Positions 24,012 through 64,000 of a DNA stretch of 64,000 nt are shown here, in pieces. Position numbers and translations under genes: made by a program. The notes below the pieces were generated by a model, which was not told where the DNA came from, did no database searches, and worked only from the letters and a program-made list of their open reading frames with translations. The stretch is from Elysia chlorotica (Eukaryota; Mollusca; Gastropoda; Plakobranchidae). Every line of letters begins with the position of its first letter. The stretch's first letter is position 1. The DNA is taken from the NCBI GenBank assembly GCA_003991915.1, contig RQTK01000084.1, forward strand, positions 567,156 to 631,155, given 5' to 3'.

Positions 24012-24017
24012 TTTATT
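24012..24017 (-). terminator. Candidate ILF2 poly(A) signal
   Basis: AATAAA on the minus strand, 182 bases downstream of the ILF2 stop codon. Another minus-strand AATAAA lies at 23762-23767, so the true 3' end is undecided. Confidence 0.4.
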
Positions 24018-24198
24018 TACTGATAGTGTGTATTTTATGCTATGTCAAAATAAACTTTATATGGAACTATTTACAATGCACATGTTTGAACACATATCTC
24101 AGCCAAAAAAGAAAGAATGAAAATGAAAATTTCAATGAAAACATTCTTTCTCCTAGCTAAGCTCAGACCCATTAGCTGCCACATTAAGTTATCAATAT

Positions 24199-39923
<15,725 letters not shown>

Positions 39924-40259
39924 TATTATGGTTCAGCAAAGGAAACCTAATACCGTAGATTGACTGCCAATATATGATGCTATTCAAATATAGCTCTAGA
40001 TCTAGATAGTGCAGTAAAACGAAGCAGCTCGTTACAATTATGTACATGTACTACAGGTCTATTTAACTTGAGTTGCCGGCTTGAATGTTGAAGAAAAGAA
40101 TAGAAAATTGGAAATCCAAGACAGATTGGAAAAAAATTAAACTAGAGTTATCTTGCTTTTTTCATGGGCATCAACTCTAAGTTCGATGAATATTTGACCC
40201 TGCATCCGGGCCATGATTGCTTCCTGTTGACGACCGAGTGTGAAGGGCAAGAAATAAAG
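39924..40259. promoter_or_regulatory. Shared ILF2/ATP5PB bidirectional promoter region
   Basis: 336 bp separate the divergent start codons of ILF2 (39923, minus) and ATP5PB (40260, plus). The region has no obvious TATA box at a useful position. It contains TGATTGCTTCCTG near 40213-40225, an ETS-like core. The shared use is inferred from geometry. Transcript 5' ends would settle it. Confidence 0.55.
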
Positions 40260-49643
<9,384 letters not shown>

Positions 49644-50299
49644 GAAGCAGAGATACAAATTTCATTTATATGACTAGAACTACTGAAGGAGGGAGACTGG
49701 AGTGTAATTTTCCTTTGCAAAAATTAAGCTTGTATTTTGCATTTGTTTAGTTTACACTTAACAGTTGCAATTTGGATATCACAATGAAAACAAATATTGA
49801 TTGAAAAATTGTTCATCGAGGCTCTTTTTGTATGATTGTTTTTCAGTGATGGTAGGTTATGAATGAATAAACTAAGTGTTAGTGCTGTTTAATTGCACTT
49901 AGCAAATTAATAATATTAATATGTGCTTATGTCTAAAGACAATGGTACATTTTTCCTTTTTTTTTGGTATTGTCCTTCATAATTTTCAGCCACTGCATTG
50001 GTACCCTGTAAATGTTGTGATGAAGACAAGAAAGCTAATAAATATGTATTATAAAATGAGAAATGTGTCTTATTACATTGTTGTTATAAGAAGTTGTGTG
50101 CTCACTCTGCTTTTTGGCAAAATTTTAAAAATATGCTACATTCTATCATGTTGCTTGAAAGAGCAGTGATCATAATCTTCCGCTAATGCACGGAAATCTG
50201 CCACAGTGGACCTCAGATATAGTGAAGTAAGTGGGCCAACTCCAAAACTTAATTACATCCGAGGTTTGGTTACAGGCAAGGTTGTAATAAACACAACAA

Positions 50300-50500
50300 A
50301 CTTGGGTCAGTGTCAGTATCAGAGACAGGAGTCATGGTATCCCCTCTCTGTCTCATGTGTGGCGGCACATAATATTTATTGTTAGACGTCTGTCTTGGGG
50401 CCCGTTGCCGCACAGGATCCATCAGGGAACCCAGGCAACGTTAAACTCGGAGAGAGGGATATAACTCTCTCCCTTGCTCTATAGAGAACTACTACGGATC
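50300..50500 (+). repeat. SINE family A body with the alternative tail
   Basis: GGGTCAGTGTCAGTATCAG, GAGACAGGAGTCATGG, TGTGGCGGCACATAATATT and GACGTCTGTCTTGGGGCCCG form the family A body. It then switches to TTGCCGCACAGGATCCATC, GGCAACGTTAAACTCGGAG and AGAGGGATATAACTCTCTCC, as in the minus copy at 6600-6872. Confidence 0.75.
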
Positions 50501-51089
50501 TTTTAGGCCGAATGTGTGTGTGTGTCTGTGGCGTTTTGATCTGAGAAGTATCATTAAGGAAGTGTCGCACGTTATTGCCCACACCCTCTTCAACTGTTCT
50601 AGATACAGGCACTCTGTGACAACACATCTAAACAAATTTCGTTTTCCCATAGTCAGGAATCGAGATTAGTGATATGTTACTAAACTAGATCTAGATTTAG
50701 CACCACCCAGTTAACATGAGAGAGAGATAGAGTGAGGAGGCGTTCTGTCTTTTTTACCTCCTTTGTGAACCTCAATTTATCATCAAAGGAAAGGTATTTT
50801 CGATGCCATGGTCATTGAAAATTGAGATCTGATTTAGTGAATATAAACGACTCCGCAATGTTTGCATATCAATGCTGGGCCAAGACTTAAGTGTAATAAC
50901 ACTAAACACAGTCCCACAGTGACAGTGATTCTGTGAATGTGGGGAGAGAGGAGATGTGGGAGGAACCAATCAATATGCCCCCCAAAACATGACCATTCAT
51001 TGCCCCTCCCCCTTCAAACGTACGCAAAAACCAAACAACATAGCATCTTTTTTCCTCCACCCTTTCCCCCACCTTTCTGCCTTTCTGTA

Positions 51090-51242
<153 letters not shown>

Positions 51243-53497
51243 GTGAATCTGCACCTTTCCTTCATGACATTTTTGTGGTTTTTCCATCTTCTACTATTCT
51301 ACTTTCAAACATTCTCACTCAAGTGCCTACTTAAGATTTAATTTTTAAATTGTTTTGTTAATTCTGATTAGAGGTGATACATGTGTATGTGCTTAAGAAT
51401 CACATTTGAAAATAAGTGCAGGGCAGCTAAGAAAGGAAACTCCTAGATCTACGCGATGTATGAAATTGGATATGCTTAGGAAAGCTGTATCAAAATATCA
51501 AATATTGGATAAATTATTTCATTTTCTTAAGTAGCCTTAACTAATGTGGATAGTTACAAAATTCATTAAAACTAATAAAAGAGACACATCTGTGTTGCCA
51601 CACCTGCTCATTGGTCCAAGGAATGAGATATGAGTTCTTCTAGGATAGGCCAATAGTGTCTTCATTGTCCATGTGTATAATACATGTATTGTGAACTGAA
51701 ATCAAAAAGGTTCTATCTGCAATTTTGTTAAAAGTGCAATATATTCAAAAATAATTATAACGTATCGCAGCCAAGTTAAAAAGAAAAGCAAAATGCATTA
51801 CCATGCAAATATGTATTAAACTTAGATTCCTCCGTTTACATAGGACCTTCTTTTTTCGTTCACTAGATATAATCCTCTCAGTGTAACCTTTTGTCAGTTT
51901 TAGATGTTAAAAAAGGGTCACTTAATTATATGAAAAAGCAAATAGGTCTGCTTTGGTTGGATAAAAGTTTTTTCTAGTATTGATTCCTTGAAGTTCTACC
52001 ATCAGCCTATGCTAGGCATTCTTGTCTTGTAATTTTGTATGATGCAGTGCAACTCAAACGAACTTGGACCAATGGACACCATACACTCACTCAAAAGAAC
52101 TGAAATAATCCACGCTTTTCTTTTTCTTTGTCTCTTAATCACCCTACCCTCGGTTCCAATAAACCAGATGTGTCGGCAAGCTCACATTTCGAGTTACTTA
52201 GCTTAATGTAATAACATGTATTTGCACAAGATCAGATATTGTCAAAACAACTATAGTTTTCCACTCGCATTAAGTTAAAGTTAATTAAATGCCTTATTTT
52301 TAATTAGGATATCTTGATCCTCCTTCTATGTTTTTATTTTCTTCCTGCCATGGCCTCTCCTCCTATTGCATTTGTGCCCCATTTTGTCAACAGTTATTAA
52401 TTGTATTACATGTATGTAGCATGCTGTATCTTCATTTGCATAAATAAGTGCAAGTCTTCATAACTTAGCTCATATGACCTAATAAGGTATGAAGACTCCA
52501 CTTATGGAGCGTGAGAGTTTGTTTTTACGCGCCGAAACGTCAGCACATTGCGCCCATGTTGTCCAAAGACAGTTAATACATTATACATGTAGCCTATTAG
52601 AAGCAACGGTGACTCCTCTATCTTTCTGAGTGTTAAAAAAATAAAAATTGTGCATACAAGGGTTGGTCAAAAGTAAAGGATTATTCATAGTGTAAAAGAT
52701 CCATGTGTTGGTTTATCTCAGTTAAATTTTATTGCATAGATTAATGTGCTTCAGATAAATAAGAATAGAAGTCGTTGAGAGCTAAATATGCTCTCTAAAG
52801 AATATAATGGTTTGGAAGCCAGGTACAGATTTCTTTCACGGTAAAAAAAGCGGACAGTGAACCAGAATGTGACATATGGATAATTGACAGTTGCAGGTAT
52901 GTCACTGTGTAGGTTCTTCCTCATCGAAAACCTTTCCCATTTCAGTTCATACGACGCATTATTAAATCAGTTGGATACTGTAAGCGCATGCGAGGTCAAG
53001 ACTACATTCTTACAAAACTGTCGAGCAGTTGAACCGAGGTTTCAATCGCAGCTAGTGCCATCGTGTTTGTGTATGATTTGACTCAGGACATCTGGGGAGC
53101 AGAAAAAAATCAAAGAAGGGGACCCTTTAAAAATGTTACTGATTTCCGAGATATCTACATTAAGGGATTTTCTGTTTGTTGTGACAAATACCAGTGAGAT
53201 GACAATAGTTGTATAATTGAGTTACACCTGCTTAATGGTTTTGGAAACTATCTTAAAATGCAATTCAGAAAAAAGTGAAAAATATCGATTTTTGGCCTCT
53301 TTAACATTTTTGTCCCAAATGATCATTTTTTATTCCCCAACTTCGTTTCCTTTGTTTACTTTTCAAACAGTTCCTGTCCTCACAATCAGTTTGACCACTT
53401 TGACATGACAAGAGAGTTTGTTGTGATCAAAGTGAAACAAGCCTACTACATACGTGCTTGAAAACAGCTGATTAGTTTTTAGTAATTAACAAACTTG

Positions 53498-53815
53498 CTA
53501 TAGGGAATACAAAGCTTCAGTACTTGAGTTTCCTCCCACTAGGCAATGATCGTGTTTGATATTTGGCGGACCAACATTGGTAAAATAATATCCAACTCTT
53601 AATTTCATTTTATTTGCTGCCCTTAGCTGCTTCCACGGACCACAAAGAGAGGGGTCTTTTAATAAAATGAAAGCCATTATGAATGCCAAGGCTGGAGCTT
53701 TGTCCATCTCTTCATGTACCTCCACGCAAACAGTAATATGACAGCAATCGCTAATATGACATCTTTGCAGTTCTTTACAGGAAAAGACATCCTGCACTCA
53801 GCCGTAGACATCAAA
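53498..53815 (-). CDS. Possible duplicated exon, copy 1 (function unknown)
   Basis: An open frame on the minus strand reads FSCKELQRCHISDCCHITVC, EEMDKAPALAFIMAFILLKD, PSLCGPWKQLRAANKMKLRV and GYYFTNVGPPNIKHDH. It is preceded by a pyrimidine-rich tract and GAGTGCAG, a plausible acceptor. The same frame is open in copy 2, where both the frame and the AG are kept (GAGTTTAG) and most residues are unchanged. I do not recognise the family; the FTN-G block is faintly like acyltransferase or condensation-domain C-termini, but this is speculation. It may be an exon of a gene with other parts outside my recognition, or chance conservation through a recent duplication. Confidence 0.25.
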
Positions 53816-54692
53816 TTTGTTAGGGAAAATAAAATAAAAGAAAAACTACAATAAAGTTAGCGGTAAGCTTTTCAAACCTTTTTATTTCCCTTTATTCATT
53901 TCCATGTTTTAATTTAATATCTCTTGTCTAAGAAAGATACTCAGCAATTGCATTTTTAGCCTGCCCATTTTAACACTAATCTTAAGGGGGACCCCCTGTG
54001 CCAGAGCTTTGCCTTGGGCTCTGGAAGCAAATGGTTCTCTTTCTCTAAATGTGTGAAATGTTCTTGCTCAGTTGATAGAGTACTATACATCTCAGTCAAA
54101 GAACTAGGACTTGTCAATGACGTGGAAGGTGGGTTAACCGTTAAGTCCGATCTTCAACTGATGCTGTCGCCACCGTATAGGATTCCGCAGAGGTCAAGAC
54201 TACATTCTTACAAAACTCTGGACTGTCGAGCAGTTGAACCGAGGTTTCAATCGCAGCTAGTGCCATCGTGTTTGTGTATGATTTGACTCAGGACATCTGG
54301 GGAGCAGAAACAAATCAAAGAAGGGGACCCTTTAAAAATGTTACTGATTTCCGAGATATCTACATTAAGGGATTTTCTGTTTGTTGTGACAAATACCAGT
54401 GAGATGACAATAGTTATATAATTGAGTTACACCTGCTTAATGGTTTTGGAAACTATCTTAAAATGCAATTAAGAAAAAAGTGAAAAATATCGATTTTTGG
54501 GCTCTTTAACATTTTTGTCCCAAATGATCATTTTTTATTCTCCAACTTCGTTTCCTTTGTTTACTTTTCAAACAGTTCCTGTCCTCACAATCAGTTTGAT
54601 CACTTTGACATGACAAGAGTTTGTCAGGACTCAGTTGTGGCCAAAGTGAAACAAGCCTACTACATACGTGCTTGAAAACAGCTAATTAGTTT

Positions 54693-55015
54693 TTAGTAAT
54701 TAACAAACTTGCTGTAGGGATTACAACTCTTCAAAGCTTCAGTGCTTGAATTTGCTCCCACTAAGCAATGATCGCGTTTGATATTTGGCGGACCAACATT
54801 GGTAAAATAATATCCAACTCTTAATTTCATTTTATTTGCTGCCCTTAGCTGCTTCCACGGACCACAAAGAGAGGGGTCTTTTAATAAAATGAAAGCCATT
54901 ATGAATGCCAAGGCTAGAGCTTTGTCCATCTCTTCATTGACCTCCACGCAAACAGTAATATGACAGCAATCGCTAATATGACATCTTTGCAGTTCTTTAC
55001 AGGAAAAGACACCCT
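54693..55015 (-). CDS. Possible duplicated exon, copy 2 (function unknown)
   Basis: The minus frame reads EEMDKALALAFIMAFILLKD, PSLCGPWKQLRAANKMKLRV and GYYFTNVGPPNIKRDH, with five or so replacements against copy 1 and no stop. The open frame extends upstream to LQRCHISDCCHITVCVEVN and a GAGTTTAG acceptor-like site. The 3' end differs (SCNPYSKFVNY in place of YSL). Confidence 0.25.
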
Positions 55016-55406
55016 AAACTCAGCCGTAGACATCAAATTTGCTAGGGAAAAAAAAAAAAAAAACTACAATAAGGTTAACGGTAAGCTTTTCATACCTATT
55101 TATTTCCCTTTATTCATTTCCATGTTTTAATTTGATATCTCTTGTCTAAGAAAGATACTCAGAAATTGCACTTTTAGCCTGCCCATTTGAACACTAAGCT
55201 TAAGGGGGACCCCCTCTGCCAGAGCTTTGCCTTGGGCTCTGGAAGCGAATGGTTCTCTTTCTCTAAATGTGTGAAATGTTCTTGCTCAGTTGATAGAGTA
55301 CTATACATCTCAGTCAAAGAACTAGGACTTGTCAATGACGTGGAAGGTGGGTTAACCGTTAAGTCCGATCTTCAACTGATGCTGTCGCCACCGTATAGGA
55401 TTCCGC

Positions 55407-57060
55407 GGTAAACTTATGGGGCGTAAGTTATAAGCAAATAGAATATCATCCTTTTTTTGGCGCAACAAAGAGCCACTTCAATGACAAGGGAGCAACTTAA
55501 ATTTGAGACAAAAAGTCATGCTTAGTGTAATGATGAACACGAAACGACACAGAGGAAAAAAAGATCCGAAGAAAACATTTGCGGTTGGAGAGCATGGTCA
55601 CATGAATAGGGATCAACGTTTCCGAAAAATGGACAGGAAACGTCACCAAAGTAAACAAAATTGTAGTAAGACTAGTAAGAGTCAAAGTAAAATGTATATG
55701 ATTGAACCAAAGTAGTGTTTTAATGATTGTACATTGTATTTATACAATCTTTGCATTGAACTAATACTGTAATCTAGAGGAATTTACGCTGATCTGTAAT
55801 TAGGCTGAATAAGATGGTGACAAGATACCCTCTATTCTAATTTTGCTTAAAATGTAATAAAAGATACAGATTCTTCTTAACCCTGTAATGCAAAAATGTG
55901 CCCATTTGATAGCTTCTATCTTTCGGAGCCTCCCGCGGGACATAATGATGTGTGTAGAGAAATGGCCATTTTGATAAATGGGTGAAAGAAATTACCACTG
56001 GCGGAACGATGACAATGGTTTATTCAGAAAGCAAGTTACATTGCAGTGAGCTTTATGAAATATTTAGTGGCTTCTTATTGCGAAAAGACAATCGACTTTA
56101 TGTATACACAATGATAATATTTTGGCCATGAAAAATACCCTTGGACTTTTGCTTCCCACCCAGGAAAATCTGACGACGTTATACATGTATAACAAAATAT
56201 TTACCCGGTCTTTCTCTCCTGGTACAAGTGGTAGAGACTGGAATAATATAGCCTATATAGACGTTGGACGTTAAGCAACCAACTGAACTAAACTATAGCA
56301 TAAGGATCATATTTCCCAAGTAATGCAATGCGTGACAAAACATTTTTACAATGATTACACTTCTGAAAATCACGACTACAACGTGAAGGATACATCTCTA
56401 CCATCCTTTTAATCAACTCACAGACAATAAAGTACACATTTATACATTTTCTGGTGCAATCATTTATCTGAGGGATCACACACTTATATCACTGTTGGGT
56501 GTTATGGTTTTCACAAGTTTCCGTTTTTTTTCTAACTAATAACGTCGCATCAAGATAATTATGAAGGCCATCCCTGTACACCCAGAGTGTAAATAAGACG
56601 CATACTCTCATACAATGACACAAAGGCCTACACACATATTATCTTCTCTCATTGTCATGAACATTTTTATGATGATCACTTAAGGTTCGATCTCTATCGT
56701 CCATTGTGCCCATGTCTTCCGATGCATCTTAGTTTTATTCGCAAAAGTTGTGACACGAGTATAAGATAATATGCAATGAATTATACGGCTATTGACACAC
56801 ATTACAGAAGGTAATGGAGATCAGGTAAAAGTACTGAAGTGGGCGGGCAACTTTTGATCAATGAATGGAATCTCTAAAGCGGCTGAGTTTTGCATTCTTT
56901 TTACATAGATTCCTACCCATGGATGTCAACGGGTGGAGACGCAAAATCAACGCGTGTAGTGTGGGTAAGAGATATTGTTCGTAAGAGAATCAGCAACCCT
57001 TAAACTAGGAGGTATTCTTTCCATAACCAAAATATTGTCTTGGCTTCATTCCGTTCTATA
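55407..57060. other. Intergenic, 5' flank of the TMEM45 gene
   Basis: No recognised coding exon. The plus frame 55503-55715 is Lys/Arg-rich and short with no domain. A deleted SINE copy is at 56215-56290. The stretch ends in TTCATTCCGTTCTATAG at 57060, a possible acceptor for the TMEM45 start exon, so an untranslated first exon may lie in this stretch. Confidence 0.5.
56215..56290 (+). repeat. Internally deleted SINE family A copy
   Basis: CTGGTACAAGTGGTAGAGAC (head, A box) joins directly to AATATAGCCTATATAGACG and TTGGACGTTAAGCAACCAAC (terminus). The central 200 bp are missing. Confidence 0.6.
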
Positions 57061-57063
57061 GTC

Positions 57064-61017
<3,954 letters not shown>

Positions 61018-61599
61018 AATTAAACCTCAGTTTGACATAAGAAATGATCTACCAGCCGTGTGAAACAGATTTTAATCCAACTTGAAAACTGCACAGCCTT
61101 GAGAGAAGAATATTTCTTTTCTAATATTTATATTTTACCTGATTGCTTAAAAGAAATGTATGTCTGTACATTTTTTTGGCGATTTTATATTAGTCATTGT
61201 CTTGGTGTCTGGGAAAAACTTTTATAGATTTATTATTCAATATAATGTATTGATTGATTAAAATGTAAGAATTTGGTTACCTTTGCAAGTTTGCACACTT
61301 AAAGACAGAAGACAATAAAACAAAATGGTTCTTGATTAAAATTTTGTTGTTGTTCCCTTTGTTACTAATTTATTTCCACGAATTAATATCCTGTTTTTAA
61401 TTCGCAAACGCAATCTTTAGGTAACAAGAGAAAACCGCTCCTTAGAACCTCGGCTATAATAATATACATGGAATCGCGGTGCTTTTCCCTATTGTTTGGG
61501 TGGGTGTGGGTAAAATATGACCCACCATGTACTGGCCGACCCACCTTGTAGTGCAACTTTTAAAATTCGAAGTGTAATAATGCACCGAACATTACGGTG

Positions 61600-61735
61600 A
61601 GTTTTGCTGAGACAGCAGGCTCGGTATCCTCGCATTGACTTTGAGTGGCAGAAGGCAAAACTGTCAGACGTTAGTCTTGGAAGCCGTACGTTATTTAGCA
61701 TATCCGCTGATGTTGGATGCTAAGAAATCAATCAA
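61600..61735 (+). repeat. SINE family A 3' part
   Basis: GCTGAGACAGCAGGCTCGG, CTGTCAGACGTTAGTCTTGG and CGCTGATGTTGGATGCTAAG match the body and terminus with substitutions. The head is missing. Confidence 0.65.
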
Positions 61736-62535
61736 CCAAAACAGAAAAAAGCAAAATACACTATAGATTATAAATTTTAGTTTATTTGAAGATAATTAAA
61801 TTGAAATGTATTCGGGAAAAAGAACTTTTGTCCATACATCCCAATTACAAACATAGTAATAAAAAGATACTTCCAGACAAAAAGAAATTGATTTGACAGA
61901 ATCTATGAGAGTTGATATTTCATAATGGAAAATGGAGGTATGAGATATTTTATGAAAATGGTTTTCATTGTCTGCAACAATTATACATTGAAATTTTGAT
62001 AATGTACAATAAAAAGCAACCATGGACTCAGACCTAATAAAGGGGAATCATAAAAAAAAACGTTTATAATATATTTATAAGCACTATATAAATTTTGATA
62101 TACGTAGGAAAATAAATACCCATAAGCATGTAGATGACTCTCATAATGCGTATAATAAAAAGAAGGGAAGATCGATTTTCTTACGTCGTTAAAATTATTA
62201 CAAAAGAACATAACGTGAATTTCGTTATCAACATCACCAACTTTGCAACGAAGACCTAACGGAGTGGAGATAATTATAATAAATCATGACGTACCAAAAG
62301 AACCTGGGGCCTTTAGTGAATTGTGATCGTCCAATATGGCTGATAAAATATCGACTGATTCAAACCCTCGACACACATACATATTTTTGTCAGACCAAAG
62401 AAAGGTGTTTTCAAAACACCACCGAATCTCTTACAAGGAGGATGAAAAGATGACTAGTAAAAATATATAAAGAGGAATGGAAAAAACAACAGCAACGACA
62501 ACTACTACTAATACACTACTACAACAACAACTACT

Positions 62536-62707
<172 letters not shown>

Positions 62708-63913
62708 TCATTACTACCACTACGTTGATAGTGAATATTATTTTGATAATGATTGTGATGGTGCTGTTGGAAAGTGTGTTGGTGAAAAATCGAAGGCTAT
62801 CAATTTCTTTCATAACCTACCATTTACATTCCAAGCTATACGGATTTTAGAGTCGATGATAGGAATCAATATGAAGCTTATGAGAGCACTGTCGATGGAT
62901 CTTTGAACCCTGCACACCTCCATAATTATATGTGCATTCATTATTTATAGGCGACATAAATACATTATAAAATATGATATTCATAATCCTTTGTGGAATA
63001 TACGTGTGTACGTTTTTTTCTGGTAAGTTATAATTTGTAACTGTTTACTAAGATGCCTCAGAATATTTTAACGTTTCACAAAGCCATTTAATCAATGATT
63101 AAACCTCAGGATATGTTTGTTTTATTTAAGGGTGATGTATAATTATTTAATCTAGTTCTTAAGCATGAGACGCGTTTATTACAAGCGTATTCCACTCTTT
63201 TTTTTTTCAATCCTACAATTGATATAACTCTAAAATGAAAATTTGGCAAACCAAACTTATGATTTATACATATAGTTTGGTCTTGTCGTCTTAATTTTAT
63301 GATTAAAGAAATGTGTTATATGCCAGTACAAGGATACTTTCGTCCCACAAAACTTCACAAGCATAATCACAGATATTGATTCTGAACGCGAGACATAATT
63401 ATATTTGGGTAACTTAACTTGAACATGTGCGTGTACTTAACTGTTAAGACATTCGCACAACGTATTCAAATCAAGTAAACAATATCGCGTTCTCGTTTTA
63501 TCTGGCCAATCTCAGTCTGTGTTTTTCTTTTACGAAAACCGTGGGAAAAAATTCAATACACGCAATATTAATCCAATATTTATCAAAACTGTCCAATCCT
63601 TCCATTTTTTAAGTTTTAGTCGTTTGGCTTTTGAAAAATTAATGGTTGCAAGAAGTATCACCGTTGCAAAGAAAATATTCACAAATTTACATTTTATCAA
63701 TCTTATGCACAATGTTATAACAAAGTGCTTTATACAAAAATAACAAAAAGATGAGGTCATTAGAAATATTAAAGTTATAATAAATATTAACTTTTGAGTA
63801 GTACAGTTGTCAGCGACTAAAAGACTTTGTTCAAATTGCCTATCCAATCAATCTAAGGTTTATAAAGGCTGTTTTGGGTAGAGTGTTACAGAAATGAATC
63901 TTGTCATTCCTGT

Positions 63914-64000
63914 TGCTTCTTCTTCTTCTTCTTCTTCTTCTTCTTCTTCTTCTTCTTCTTCTTCTTCTTCTTCTTCTTCTTCTTCTTCTTCTTCTTCTTT
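63914..64000. repeat. (CTT)n array, cut by the window end
   Basis: Pure CTT/TTC run of at least 85 bp. Its right boundary lies outside the window. Confidence 0.95.

Larger units (their letters stand above)
52993..55406. repeat. 1.2-kb tandem duplication, two copies
   Basis: Copy 1 is about 52993-54190 and copy 2 about 54191-55406. Both begin GAGGTCAAGACTACATTC and run through GGTTTCAATCGCAGCTAGTG, TAATATCCAACTCTTAATTT, GACCACAAAGAGAGGGGTC and CTTGCTCAGTTGATAGAGTA to CCGTATAGGATTCCGC. Differences are small substitutions and short indels (for example ACTGTCGAG against ACTCTGGACTGTCGAG). The two halves of a tRNA-like head (CTCAGTTGATAGAGTA; GGTTTCAATCGCAGC) stand near the unit ends. Confidence 0.92.

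Noticed and set aside
55503-55715. Lys/Arg-rich 70-residue plus frame
   Set aside because: Low complexity, no homology recognised and no splice context; too short to support as a gene.
57040-57063. TTG-initiated extension of the TMEM45 protein
   Set aside because: The extension has no ATG and ends in an acceptor-like CTATAG; the ATG at 57064 is the sensible start.

Overview
The window is eukaryotic nuclear DNA, most likely from a mollusc and probably a gastropod. The evidence is small exons with GT-AG introns, AT-rich introns and intergenic DNA, tRNA-derived SINEs, decayed LINE and pogo-like fragments, and very long (CTA)n, (CT)n and (CTT)n arrays. The species call is inference. No prokaryotic gene, CRISPR array or genuine tRNA/rRNA gene was found.

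Six protein-coding loci can be read by splicing. (1) 168-4022, minus: the first seven coding exons of a Ser/Pro/Arg-rich then helical protein that I do not recognise; it continues off the left edge. (2) 8448-16046, plus: SNRPE (Sm protein E, 91 aa, 5 exons), complete. (3) 20903-21733, plus: terminal exon of a class I SAM-dependent methyltransferase; its start exon was not identified. (4) 24199-39923, minus: ILF2/NF45 (386 aa, 13 coding exons), complete. (5) 40260-49643, plus: ATP5PB, mitochondrial ATP synthase subunit b (274 aa, 7 exons), complete. (6) 57064-61017, plus: a TMEM45/DUF716 membrane protein (313 aa, 4 coding exons), complete. ILF2 and ATP5PB are divergent, with start codons 336 bp apart, so they probably share a bidirectional promoter. 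The genes are unrelated housekeeping genes (splicing, RNA binding, respiration) plus a membrane protein; they do not form a pathway.

The DNA between and inside the genes is rich in repeats. Region 5.1-7.9 kb holds SINEs joined to (CTA)n arrays, then two nested inverted repeats. SNRPE intron 1 holds a telomere-like array, a self-complementary repeat, a pogo-like end and an unusual run of six adjacent hairpins including a seamless three-way junction (9788-9998). Region 19.1-20.3 kb has a head-to-head SINE pair, each tail running into a triplet array. ILF2 introns carry two LINE fragments, a pogo-like MITE, a 348-bp direct duplication and a duplicated exon boundary. ATP5PB intron 2 holds a GC-rich repeat pair and a composite triplet array with a 309-bp higher-order period. 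Region 52.99-55.41 kb is a 1.2-kb tandem duplication that keeps an open frame in both copies. The TMEM45 gene contains a 56-bp tandem array with a tRNA B-box-like motif and a roughly 66-bp degenerate array whose last unit is the real splice acceptor of exon 3.

The best candidates for something undescribed are the hairpin cluster at 9788-9998, the acceptor-repeat array at 59250-59770, and the CTGCCAAC-anchored repeats whose stems differ in sequence but stay self-complementary.
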